A stretch of 64,000 nucleotides of DNA from JANQTF01 sp041741415. Its GTDB lineage: Bacteria > Bacteroidota > Bacteroidia > J057. Position 1 is the stretch's first letter; every line of letters begins with the position of its first letter. Below the pieces are notes generated by a model that saw nothing but the letters and a program-made list of their open reading frames with translations, had not been told where the DNA came from and did no database searches. Location: NCBI GenBank assembly GCA_041741415.1, contig JBGSKC010000035.1, forward strand, positions 193,958 through 257,957. The letters run 5' to 3'. A program made the translations under genes and the position numbers. This document shows positions 19,752 to 27,791 of this stretch, one piece after another.

Positions 19752-19916
19752 GTTGATAGCAGGGATAGAGAGAGCAAAATAGGGAAAATGGCCGGACAGC
19801 CGCGTTCATCTCTTACCTTTCTCCTGTCTCCCTGCCCCGAATCCCTAAACTTTTGCCAATTTAGCCCCTGCAAAGCTGACTGTTTCTGCGGGGGATTTCA
19901 TTTTCTGAACACTGAT

Positions 19917-21401
19917 ATGGGCATCGTTCGCCGGCAAAGCGCCCTGAACCTGATCTGGAGTTACCTGGGCGTTGGCCTGGGGTATGTGAACAAGGTGATC
20001 CTGTTCGCAGAAATCCTCTCAAAAAGTCAGTTCGGGCTGCTGGAGCTGGTGCTTACCTTCATGACGGTCGGCACGGAGCTGGCTTTGCTCGGTTCGCCTA
20101 AAATCATCACCCGCTTTTTTCCCCACCACCGCAACCACCCCTTCCGGGAGGGCAGCCTGATGTTTTTCCTGGCGGTGTACAGCCTTGCCGGATTTTTGCT
20201 GCTGGCGCTTGCCTTGCTGCTTTTTCAGCCCTGGCTGGTGGGGGCTTATCAGGAAAATTCGCCGCTTTTTGTCGGCGCCTACGGCTACGTGCTGCCAATC
20301 ACGCTAGCCTACATGCTCTACCGTGTGCTTGGCGGCATTTCTGCCTCGCTGTTTCGCTCCGTGATCCCCACCATGGCCTTTGAAGTGGCGCTCAAGCTGG
20401 TCGTGACGGCGCTCATTCTCGTGTACTGGGCCGGGTGGATGAGTTTCGATGCGCTGGTGTTCAGCTATGTGCTGGCCCATTTCATCCCGGCGCTCATCGT
20501 GCTGGCCGATCTGCTGCGGCATCACCTGAAGTGGAAAGTGGACTGGCAGATTTTCCGCTCTCGGTCGGGCAGGCTGATGATCCAGTATGGCCTCTACTCC
20601 ACCCTGAGCGATGCAACAGCCATTTTGGTGCAGCGAATGGACATTCTCGTCGTGGCCCTGCTCATCGGCGAAATGGAGGCCGGAACCTTTGCCATTGCCG
20701 CCTATTTCGGCAGCCTGATCGTGAAATCGAGCCGCTCCACCAACGTGATTCTTGGTCCGCTGATCGCCACAAGGCTCAAGGAGCGGAAGATGGACGAAGT
20801 GGCGATGCTGTACCGGAAAACAGCGCTGAACGATCTGCTGATCGGCGGTTTTTTCCTGATCATGATGACAGTGAACATCGGGCCTTTTTTCGACTGGCTG
20901 CCCAAGCACGGCGGAGCGAAATTTCCGGCCATGATTCTGGGCCTGGCTTTGCTGCTCAATATGTTCACCGGACCTCACCGGCTGCTCATTCTCAATTCGC
21001 GATTGTTCCGGTTTGACCTCTACGCCAACATCGTGATGCTGATGCTGGCCACTGCGCTTGATTTTTGGCTGGTGGCAATCATGGGCATGATCGGTGCGGC
21101 CCTCGCCACCCTGCTCGTCACGGTGCTCTACAATGTGGTGATGATGCTGTTTGTGAAGCGAAAAATGGGCCTGCTACCGATCAGTTGGAAAAATTTCCTG
21201 TGGCTGGCCTGCCTGCTGCTTATTGCGGGTGCCGGGCTGGCGGTGCCGGACCTGGCGCACCCTGTGCTCACCATGGCGGCAAGAACAACTGTGGCGGGCC
21301 TGCTCTATGCCCTGCTGGTGCTGGGGCTCAGGCCCTCTCCCGATTTGCTGGGCCTTGTGCAGCTTGGTCTGGCAAAATTGCGCGGTCGCCGGGCCGATTG
21401 A
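19917..21401 (+). CDS. Polysaccharide/oligosaccharide flippase (Wzx-like, MOP superfamily)
   Basis: A 494-aa polytopic membrane protein. The ATG at 19917 is chosen because the longer open frame from 19146 merely reads antisense to the preceding gene. The start MGIVRRQSALNLIWSYLGVGLGYVNKV matches the first helix of Wzx/RfbX-type flippases; LLELVLTFMTVGTELALLGSPKIITRFFP and YFGSLIVKSSRSTN resemble conserved MATE-like segments. About 12-14 helices. The role would be to flip lipid-linked glycans to the periplasm. Positioned with the GT4, GT-C-like and SIS genes. Confidence 0.85.
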   Translation: MGIVRRQSALNLIWSYLGVGLGYVNKVILFAEILSKSQFGLLELVLTFMTVGTELALLGSPKIITRFFPHHRNHPFREGSLMFFLAVYSLAGFLLLALALLLFQPWLVGAYQENSPLFVGAYGYVLPITLAYMLYRVLGGISASLFRSVIPTMAFEVALKLVVTALILVYWAGWMSFDALVFSYVLAHFIPALIVLADLLRHHLKWKVDWQIFRSRSGRLMIQYGLYSTLSDATAILVQRMDILVVALLIGEMEAGTFAIAAYFGSLIVKSSRSTNVILGPLIATRLKERKMDEVAMLYRKTALNDLLIGGFFLIMMTVNIGPFFDWLPKHGGAKFPAMILGLALLLNMFTGPHRLLILNSRLFRFDLYANIVMLMLATALDFWLVAIMGMIGAALATLLVTVLYNVVMMLFVKRKMGLLPISWKNFLWLACLLLIAGAGLAVPDLAHPVLTMAARTTVAGLLYALLVLGLRPSPDLLGLVQLGLAKLRGRRAD

Positions 21402-21521
21402 GACCAATGGCGCAAGGCCAGCCTTCCAGAATTGGCCGAATTATGTACCTTGCAGATCAAATTACAGGGAAGCGCGGGCCGGTTTTCTTCTGGAAAGGTC
21501 CCGGGCGCAAAGTTACCGCAC

Positions 21522-22133
21522 GTGAGCAGTCAATCGTTTCTTGAAACCTACCAGGCCCGCTTTCAGGCAGCCCTGCAGGGCATTGAAGCCAGCGAAGGCC
21601 AGGAGGCCATTTCCTATGCGGCAGCATTGGACATTGCGCGGCCCTGGCTGCGGGAAGCCCAGCAGGCAGGCCGCAAAATCATGATCATTGGCAATGGTGG
21701 CAGCGCCGGGGTGGCTTCCCACCTCGCGATTGATTTCTGGAAAAATGGTGGCGTCCGGGCGATGGCCTTCAACGATGGGGCGCTTCTCACCTGCGTGAGC
21801 AACGACATTAGTTTCGAAGAGGTGTTTTCCACACCCATCCGGCAGTTTGCCGATCCCGGCGACATCGCGATGTGCATCAGTTCCTCAGGCGGCTCGCCCA
21901 ACATTCGCCGCGGTGCCGAGGCTGCGATGGCAGCAGGCTGCCACGTGATTACCCTGTCGGGCTTCCAGCCGGACAACCCCCTGAGAGGCATGGGGCACCT
22001 CAATTTCTTCGTGCCGTCGCACAGCTATGGATTCGTCGAAACACTCCATCAGTACATTTTACACTCGATCCTAGACGTGAAAATGTACCTCGATGACAAG
22101 CGGGATGTGTTTTTCAAGAATTCGGCGATGTGA
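21522..22133 (+). CDS. SIS-domain protein, phosphoheptose isomerase-like
   Basis: About 203 aa from a GTG at 21522 (VSSQSFLETYQARFQAAL); an open frame to 21432 exists but its extra residues look non-conserved. The SIS fold is clear: IIGNGGSAGVASHLAIDFWK (phosphosugar loop), AFNDGALLTCVSNDISFEEVF, CISSSGGSPNIRRGAEAA and VITLSGF, ending in FVETLHQYILHSILD. This matches the GmhA/DiaA group, where GmhA isomerises sedoheptulose 7-phosphate toward heptose for outer surface glycans. Placement after the flippase supports a nucleotide-sugar role. Exact substrate unproven. Confidence 0.82.
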   Translation: MSSQSFLETYQARFQAALQGIEASEGQEAISYAAALDIARPWLREAQQAGRKIMIIGNGGSAGVASHLAIDFWKNGGVRAMAFNDGALLTCVSNDISFEEVFSTPIRQFADPGDIAMCISSSGGSPNIRRGAEAAMAAGCHVITLSGFQPDNPLRGMGHLNFFVPSHSYGFVETLHQYILHSILDVKMYLDDKRDVFFKNSAM

Positions 22134-22139
22134 GGGGGC

Positions 22140-23213
22140 CTACAACTCCCTGATTCTCAGATAGTCCACCAGCATGGTTGTTTCCTGTCCCACGTAGAAG
22201 GAAATTTTATTCCCTAAAAACGGCTCAAACTCCAGCACATCGAGGTAGCTGTCATTGAGGTAGAGGTAATAAAATTGCCCGACCTTTCTGACTGTCAGGG
22301 TGTTGTATGCACCTGATTGAACAAGGTTGCTGGTCTGGCCCAGCACAAGGCCCTCCTGCCAGTTGCCGGCCAGGAGAGACCCGTCATTGGCAAATCCAAA
22401 AAAGTACAGATCGCTGCCGTCATTTCCGCCCCACTGAAACAGGGCCGAGCGCTCTCCTTCGGAAATTTGAATGCGGACCTCCAGCTCAAAGTCTTTGTCG
22501 GTGTCGATGAGTACCTGCTTGGTGAGGAAAAATGCGTTGGTGCTGGATTTAGACTGAAACAAAAAGCTTCCACCCAGAATGGCCGTGCGACTGTTGGTGG
22601 TGTTTCCGAGGGGCCAGCTGTTGCGGTTGTCTACAAACTCATCGATGAAAATATCGCTGAGGTAGTTCACCGGAGAATAAGGTGGCTGGTTTTTGGCCCA
22701 GTCGGGAACCGGGGTGTTTTCGTCGAACAGTTCGTCGAGGTAATAGTCGCGCTTGAAGTCGTTCAGCACGCCGCCATACACCTGCTCGCCCGTGCTGCGC
22801 ATGATGGAAGCGATGTTGCCATTGGGCAGGTCGTCGTCGCGGTGAAGGCGGTTGAGGATGCAGTGACCGAGCTCGTGAAAAACGAGGATTTCGCGGTGGT
22901 AGAGGTTGTTCTGCCAGTTAAAGGAGGTGGTATCGAGCTCAATGCGCGGGGTGGGATTGCTAAGGCTCTGAAAATGGCACAGGCCTGCGGCGTCATTCCC
23001 CTGGCTGTCTTCGAGGTCGCCTTTGAACTCCACCTGGAGGTTAGTGATATCGAGGGAAACGCCCCGTTTGGCAGCCTCCTGCTCAAATGCTGCAACATAA
23101 GGCTCAATGATGGCGGGCACTTCGTAGAAGTTCGGTGCCACGGGATCAGGCTTGCAGGCGGCGAGCAGCAAAGGTAGGGTCAGCAGCAGCGGGCGGCGGA
23201 GCAACATGCGCAT
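22140..23213 (-). CDS. Lipoprotein with zincin-like HExxH motif and concanavalin-like domain
   Basis: About 357 aa from the ATG at 23213. The lipoprotein signal ends in LLLAAC, so the mature protein is lipid-anchored. Near residue 120 FHELGHCILNRLHRDD carries the HExxH zinc-protease signature; a third ligand is not obvious, though H and D residues follow. The second half (about 220-357) is beta-rich (FELEVRIQIS, LTVRKVGQFYYLYLND, ISFYVGQETTMLVDYLRI) and resembles a LamG/DUF1080-type concanavalin-like fold that could bind a polymer. No family name is certain. Convergent with the SIS gene (6-bp gap). Confidence 0.7.
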   Translation of the reverse strand: MRMLLRRPLLLTLPLLLAACKPDPVAPNFYEVPAIIEPYVAAFEQEAAKRGVSLDITNLQVEFKGDLEDSQGNDAAGLCHFQSLSNPTPRIELDTTSFNWQNNLYHREILVFHELGHCILNRLHRDDDLPNGNIASIMRSTGEQVYGGVLNDFKRDYYLDELFDENTPVPDWAKNQPPYSPVNYLSDIFIDEFVDNRNSWPLGNTTNSRTAILGGSFLFQSKSSTNAFFLTKQVLIDTDKDFELEVRIQISEGERSALFQWGGNDGSDLYFFGFANDGSLLAGNWQEGLVLGQTSNLVQSGAYNTLTVRKVGQFYYLYLNDSYLDVLEFEPFLGNKISFYVGQETTMLVDYLRIREL

Positions 23214-23346
23214 GGGGATCGGGATTTGGGGCAATTCGGCAATAAGACGAATGTAAGGCTCAATCGTTTATGGCCTGCGGGCAAATTTCTTTCTCCATAA
23301 CGTTTTGCCGAAAAAGAATGATGCCTTACCCTGGCCCGAAAACGCT

Positions 23347-23390
23347 CACGCGTGGCTTTTCCAATGCCAGGCACGGAAAAACCACGCGTG
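23347..23390 (-). terminator. Long stem-loop downstream of mscL, probable terminator
   Basis: CACGCGTGGCTTTTCC (23347-23362) pairs with GGAAAAACCACGCGTG (23375-23390) with one mismatch across a 12-base loop. In the minus direction it follows the mscL stop by 22 bp and is followed by AGCGTTTTCG, a weak T-run. Could also act as an mRNA-stabilising repeat. Confidence 0.55.
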
Positions 23391-23412
23391 AAGCCGGAGC
23401 GAAAGCCTGCCC

Positions 23413-23805
23413 TTACTTTTTCAGCAAATCGCGGATTTCTGCCAGCAGCTTTTCTTCATTGCTCGGCACTATGGGAGCGGCAGGAGCTTCTTCTGCTTTC
23501 TTCTGTGTCTTTTCGTAGGCCTTGAGCACGAGGAAAATGGTGAATGCCACGATGATGAAGTCCACAATGGCTTGCACAAAGATGCCCACATTCATGGTCA
23601 CGGCGGGCGTTTCGCCCACGGCGTCTTTGAGAGTCACCACGAGATCTGTGAAGTTAACTCCGCCGAGCAGGATCCCGATGGGCGGCATGAGAATGTCGTT
23701 CACAAACGACGACACAATGTTACCAAAGGCCCCCCCGATGATCACGGCCACAGCCAGATCCAGGATGTTGCCCTTCATGATAAAGGATTTAAATTCTTTC
23801 AGCAT
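23413..23805 (-). CDS. mscL: Large-conductance mechanosensitive channel
   Basis: 130 aa, the usual MscL length, from the ATG at 23805; the frame extends to 23874 but the conserved N-terminus MLKEFKSFIMKGNILDLAVAV starts here. TM1 with its glycine-rich pore (VIIGGAFGNIVSSFVNDILMPPIG), a periplasmic loop and TM2 (FIIVAFTIFLVLKAYE) follow, then the C-terminal helical bundle (EEKLLAEIRDLL). It opens under high membrane tension to release solutes during hypo-osmotic shock. A second mechanosensitive channel (MscS type) lies at 33.6 kb. Confidence 0.96.
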   Translation of the reverse strand: MLKEFKSFIMKGNILDLAVAVIIGGAFGNIVSSFVNDILMPPIGILLGGVNFTDLVVTLKDAVGETPAVTMNVGIFVQAIVDFIIVAFTIFLVLKAYEKTQKKAEEAPAAPIVPSNEEKLLAEIRDLLKK

Positions 23806-23924
23806 AGCGCGGAAAATTTGGGTGAATGTTCTTGGTTCGGCGGGAAAGTGATGGATTTTTATTGAAAATTCCAACCCTTAGAAGAAAAAGCCGCAGCCAG
23901 GTCACATCCTCCAGCCCGGATTAT

Positions 23925-26048
23925 CTATGGAATCAGGGCCTTTTTTTCCTGCTCAAATGCCGCTATTTGTTCCCTGGCACCAGCGTTGTTGGTCACGGGC
24001 AGTTTACAAACTTTGTCCTGGCACACATAAATGCGGGTATCTCCGGGAATGAGTTTGTTGGCGAGCAATGGCAGATTCCCCTCCTGTTCACCGCCCAGCA
24101 ACAGCACACCCGGCCCATAAGCTGTCCACCATTCCCTGGCGAGGGCCTTCCAGCCCGGCCCCACAATGGCGACTTCGTAGGGTGCCTGCCCCAGCCAAAG
24201 GCTCAGTCGGGCCCAGTGGTGGTAGGAGGCCGCCGCGCTTCGCACCTGGGGTTGCACCAGCCGGAGCATTTCCCGCGCCTGGCCGATCATCGCTTCCTCC
24301 CCGAAATAAGTTCCCAGCAAAAACAAGCCCCTGGCCAGCGAGGCATTCGCGCCCGGCAGCACATCATCCTCCAGACTCAGCAGGCGAACATTGCCCAGCA
24401 GGGCTTCCCCCTCCTCCGACTGATGAAAAAACGGGCTGTTCTCCTGGCGAAAATGGGCCTGTGCATAGTTCATCAGCTCGCGGGCCCTGGCCAGATAGCG
24501 CTCGTTGAAGGTAACCTGGTAGAGGTCTGTCAGGGCCTCGATGAGCAGGCCGTAATCTTCGGCAAAGGCTTTGCCTGCGGCCTTTCCCTCAAATGTATAG
24601 CGATAAAGCCCGCCATCGGGTCGCTGCATGGTGCCCAGCAAAGAGGCAGTATTGGCCTCTGCGAGGCTCAGCAGGGAGTCCTCGCCGAAGGCGCGGTAGG
24701 CCTCCGTCAGTCCTGTGATCATCAGGGCATTCCAGCCTGTAATGATTTTTTCGTCGCGATGAGGTGCTTCCCGCTTGCTGCGCTTTTCGAGGAGGAGTTG
24801 CTTCGCCACCGGGATCATTCGCTCAAAATCCTCGCTGCTGTAGCCATGCCGCTGCGCGATGACCGCAGGTGTTTCCAGGGTAAACAGTACATTTTTGTCT
24901 TCCTGCCAATTTCCCTGCGGCACCACGTGGAAATAGTCTTTGAACAGCTTGCCCTTCATTCCAAGGGTTTTGAGAAAATCCTTTTCTGACCAGACGTAGT
25001 ATTTGCCTTCCTCGCCGTCGCTGTCGGCATCGAGGGAGGCGTAGAAGCCACCGGAGCTGTCGCGCATTTCGCGGGTGAGGAAGCCTACAGTTTCGCTCAC
25101 AACCTGGCGGTAGAGCGGGTTGCCTGTTGCCCGGAAGCCCTCGGAATAGAGGGCGAGGAGCTGGGCATTGTCGTAGAGCATTTTTTCAAAATGGGGTGCA
25201 TTCCACAGAGAATCAGTGGCATAGCGGGCAAAGCCGCCGCCAACATGATCGTAGATGCCGCCCCGGGCGAGGCCGTCGAGGAGGGCGATGGCTGCTTTGG
25301 TTGCATCGGGGTCGCGTGCAAGCTGCCCTTGTGCCAGCAGAAAGCGAAACAGGCCCGGCATGGGAAATTTAGGGGCACCACGGAAGCCGCCCCAGTGCGG
25401 ATCGAACGAGGGAAGCACAGACCGGGCTGCATCCTGGGGGATGGCGAGATCAGGCTGGGGAGCCTCGGGCAAAAAGGGAGGCCGGGTCATCTGGGCGATG
25501 CCAGCGGCGGTTTGGCCTGCGATCTGGCGAAACTGCTCCGGGTTTTGCTGAAAAAGGGTGAACACCTTCTGGAGAAGCTCCATCCAGTCGGCTGTGGGAA
25601 AATAGGTGCCTGCCACAATGGGTTGCCCTTCCGGGCTGGCGATGGCGTTGAGGGGCCAGCCGCCCCGGCCCGAGGTGAGCATGGCGGCCTGGAGGAAATA
25701 TTGATCGAGGTCGGGGCGCTGCTCGCGGTCAATTTTGATGGAGACGAAATGCCGGTTCATGAAGGCCGCTACCGCCGTGTCAGAGAAGGTTTCCTTTTCC
25801 ATGACATGGCACCAGTGGCAGGCGGAGTAGCCGATGCTCACGAGGAGGAGTTTGTTTTCAGCTTTGGCCTTGGCCAGGGCCTCCTCTCCCCAGGGGTACC
25901 AGTCCACGGGGTTGCTGGCGTGTTGCCGCAGGTAGGGGCTGTCGCTGTTGGCAAGGCGCTGGTTAACAGGATGCTGGATTGGCTGGCTGCCGGAAGAGCA
26001 GGCAGCGAGCAGGAGGGCCAGCGACCCAAGCAGAAGCAAAGATTTCAT
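23925..26048 (-). CDS. DUF255 thioredoxin-like lipoprotein (YyaL/SSP411 family)
   Basis: A 707-aa protein with a lipoprotein signal (LLLAACSSGS). The DUF255 thioredoxin-like domain follows: RLANSDSPYLRQHASNPVDWY, the CHWCHVM motif near residue 79, and GGWPLNAIASPEGQPI. The remaining 500 residues form an (alpha/alpha)6-barrel-like region with GGIYDHVGGGFARYATD and KIITGWNALMI, as in YyaL/SPATA20 proteins related to cellobiose-epimerase-like folds. Catalytic role unknown. The lipobox implies a periplasmic location, which is common for Bacteroidota members. Single-gene unit. Confidence 0.88.
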   Translation of the reverse strand: MKSLLLLGSLALLLAACSSGSQPIQHPVNQRLANSDSPYLRQHASNPVDWYPWGEEALAKAKAENKLLLVSIGYSACHWCHVMEKETFSDTAVAAFMNRHFVSIKIDREQRPDLDQYFLQAAMLTSGRGGWPLNAIASPEGQPIVAGTYFPTADWMELLQKVFTLFQQNPEQFRQIAGQTAAGIAQMTRPPFLPEAPQPDLAIPQDAARSVLPSFDPHWGGFRGAPKFPMPGLFRFLLAQGQLARDPDATKAAIALLDGLARGGIYDHVGGGFARYATDSLWNAPHFEKMLYDNAQLLALYSEGFRATGNPLYRQVVSETVGFLTREMRDSSGGFYASLDADSDGEEGKYYVWSEKDFLKTLGMKGKLFKDYFHVVPQGNWQEDKNVLFTLETPAVIAQRHGYSSEDFERMIPVAKQLLLEKRSKREAPHRDEKIITGWNALMITGLTEAYRAFGEDSLLSLAEANTASLLGTMQRPDGGLYRYTFEGKAAGKAFAEDYGLLIEALTDLYQVTFNERYLARARELMNYAQAHFRQENSPFFHQSEEGEALLGNVRLLSLEDDVLPGANASLARGLFLLGTYFGEEAMIGQAREMLRLVQPQVRSAAASYHHWARLSLWLGQAPYEVAIVGPGWKALAREWWTAYGPGVLLLGGEQEGNLPLLANKLIPGDTRIYVCQDKVCKLPVTNNAGAREQIAAFEQEKKALIP

Positions 26049-26145
26049 GGGGCAGGGCTTCGGGGAATAAACCGGGTGAAGCGCAAAGGTAGGACACTTT
26101 GCGGCAGCAGCCAGAGAGAGAAGTTCGCCTGAAGGGAGACTTCTG

Positions 26146-26841
26146 TCAGTACGGCCTCAGCCAACTCCTGTATGTCTCGACGAGCCGCTGCTGGCTGGCA
26201 CCAAAGCGGTACATGGTCACGACGAGGATGTTGGCGAGGTTCACCCGAACATAGCTGTTGTGGTTGTATTTGCGGGCGGAGATGAGAATATCTTTTGGGA
26301 TTACGCGAAAGGCCACGGCTTCCCGAAGCCGCTTCAGGAATTCGAAATCTTCCATGATGAGGTAGTCCGGGCGAAAGCCGCCGAGCTCATGGAACCTGGT
26401 TCGCTTCACGAAGATCGACTGGTCGCCGCCGCGCAGGAAAAGCAGGTCAAAGCGGGTGAGCCAGGCGTTGAACTTCATGAACGGGTTGCGGGTGTCGTAG
26501 CTGGAGCGATAGCAGCCTGCCTCGAAGCCCATGGCAAGGGCATCTGCGATATCGTCGTGAAAGCCTGCCGGCGGGCGGGTGTCGGCGTGAACAAAATAGA
26601 GAATATCGCCGGTGGCCAGTGCGGCTCCGTGATTTTGCTGGGTGGCCCTGCCTGGTTTCGGGGCCTGAACGGCCAGGGTGGCGCCATACTGCCGGGCCGT
26701 TTCCAGGGTGCCGTCCTGGCTGCCTGCATCCACCACGATGATCTCGTGCGGATGGCCTGCCAGCTCCCGGCGCAGCAGGGGGAGTAATTCGGTGAGGTTG
26801 CGGGCCTCGTCTTTGGTCGGGATGATGACACTCAGCTTCAT
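26146..26841 (-). CDS. Glycosyltransferase family 2, TIGR04283-like
   Basis: About 231 aa from the ATG at 26841 (MKLSVIIPTKDEARNLTELL); the frame reaches 26925 but those residues do not match the family. GT-A signatures are IIVVDAGSQDGTLETARQYGA, the LQ-type loop RATQQNHGAALATGDILYFVHADT (Asp before Thr as the metal ligand) and GGFRPDYLIMEDFEFLKRLR with the catalytic Asp-Glu. This matches the short TIGR04283 group, some members of which sit in arsenosugar pathways; no such neighbours occur here. Divergent from the DUF547 gene. Confidence 0.82.
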   Translation of the reverse strand: MKLSVIIPTKDEARNLTELLPLLRRELAGHPHEIIVVDAGSQDGTLETARQYGATLAVQAPKPGRATQQNHGAALATGDILYFVHADTRPPAGFHDDIADALAMGFEAGCYRSSYDTRNPFMKFNAWLTRFDLLFLRGGDQSIFVKRTRFHELGGFRPDYLIMEDFEFLKRLREAVAFRVIPKDILISARKYNHNSYVRVNLANILVVTMYRFGASQQRLVETYRSWLRPY

Positions 26842-26940
26842 TGTGAACAGGGATTCGGGCATGGTTGATCCAATCTCGTATCGACCTACGTAGCTTGGCA
26901 GTAGCGCAGATTTCGACTGTGGCAATTAACCCCCCAAACG

Positions 26941-27702
26941 ATGACCAAACAACTCTATCCCTTGCTCCTCCTGGTGTTCGCAGCATTTTCTCCTGCCGCC
27001 GCTCAAAGCAATTCTTTTCCCGATCTTTCCTCCCGGCTGCTTCAGGCTGTGCAAGAGGAGCAGCCAGCGACAGAGTATGTGCAGCGCCTCCGCGAGGCCG
27101 ATCCCGATGAGCTCGCTGCCTCACTTAACACAGATGATCGCCGCAAAACCTTCTGGATCAATGTGTACAATGCTTTTATCATCCTCCAGCTTCGCGAAAA
27201 TCCCACGCTGTTCGAAGACCGGGGTGCCTTTTTCTCTGCCGATGAGATAGAGGTCGCCGGGGAAAAGCTTAGCTTCGACAAGATCGAGCACGGCATTTTG
27301 CGCAGATCGAAGGTAAAACTCAGCCTGGGCTATTTGGATAAGACCTTTGTGGACGCTTTTGAAAAAAAAATGCGGGTCACCGAGGTTGACTGGCGCATCC
27401 ATTTTGCCCTCAATTGCGGTGCAAAGGCTTGTCCGCCCGTGGAGGTCTATCGCGTCGAAACCCTGAACGCCCAGCTCGACAAGCGTGCATTGGCCTACCT
27501 CACAGCCACTACCCGGTATGATGCTGCTGCCGGGAAAGTGGAGGTAACGACGTTGATGAATTGGTTTCGCGCTGATTTTGGCGGTGAAGAAGGCGTGCTT
27601 GACATCCTCAAAAAACGCGCACTTCTGCCCTCCGATGCATCGCCCTCAATTTCCTACTCCGATTACGACTGGACGCTGGACATCAGGAATTTTGCGGAGT
27701 GA
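26941..27702 (+). CDS. Secreted DUF547 protein
   Basis: A 253-aa protein with a signal peptide (MTKQLYPLLLLVFAAFSPAAAQ). The DUF547 core is plain: KTFWINVYNAFIILQLRENP, FDKIEHGILR, VDWRIHFALNCGAKACPP (conserved Cys-Gly-Ala-Lys-Ala-Cys) and LMNWFRADFGG. Conserved His, Cys and Asn residues suggest a papain-like or transglutaminase-like hydrolase, but this is not demonstrated for the family. Exported to the periplasm. Stand-alone. Confidence 0.88.
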   Translation: MTKQLYPLLLLVFAAFSPAAAQSNSFPDLSSRLLQAVQEEQPATEYVQRLREADPDELAASLNTDDRRKTFWINVYNAFIILQLRENPTLFEDRGAFFSADEIEVAGEKLSFDKIEHGILRRSKVKLSLGYLDKTFVDAFEKKMRVTEVDWRIHFALNCGAKACPPVEVYRVETLNAQLDKRALAYLTATTRYDAAAGKVEVTTLMNWFRADFGGEEGVLDILKKRALLPSDASPSISYSDYDWTLDIRNFAE

Positions 27703-27791
27703 TGGGGAAATGGGCTGATTTTATCATAGACCAGGACTTTCGTTTTTTCGACTGATTCCCTGAAATATGGATTTCGAAACTGTCCGTTGTC

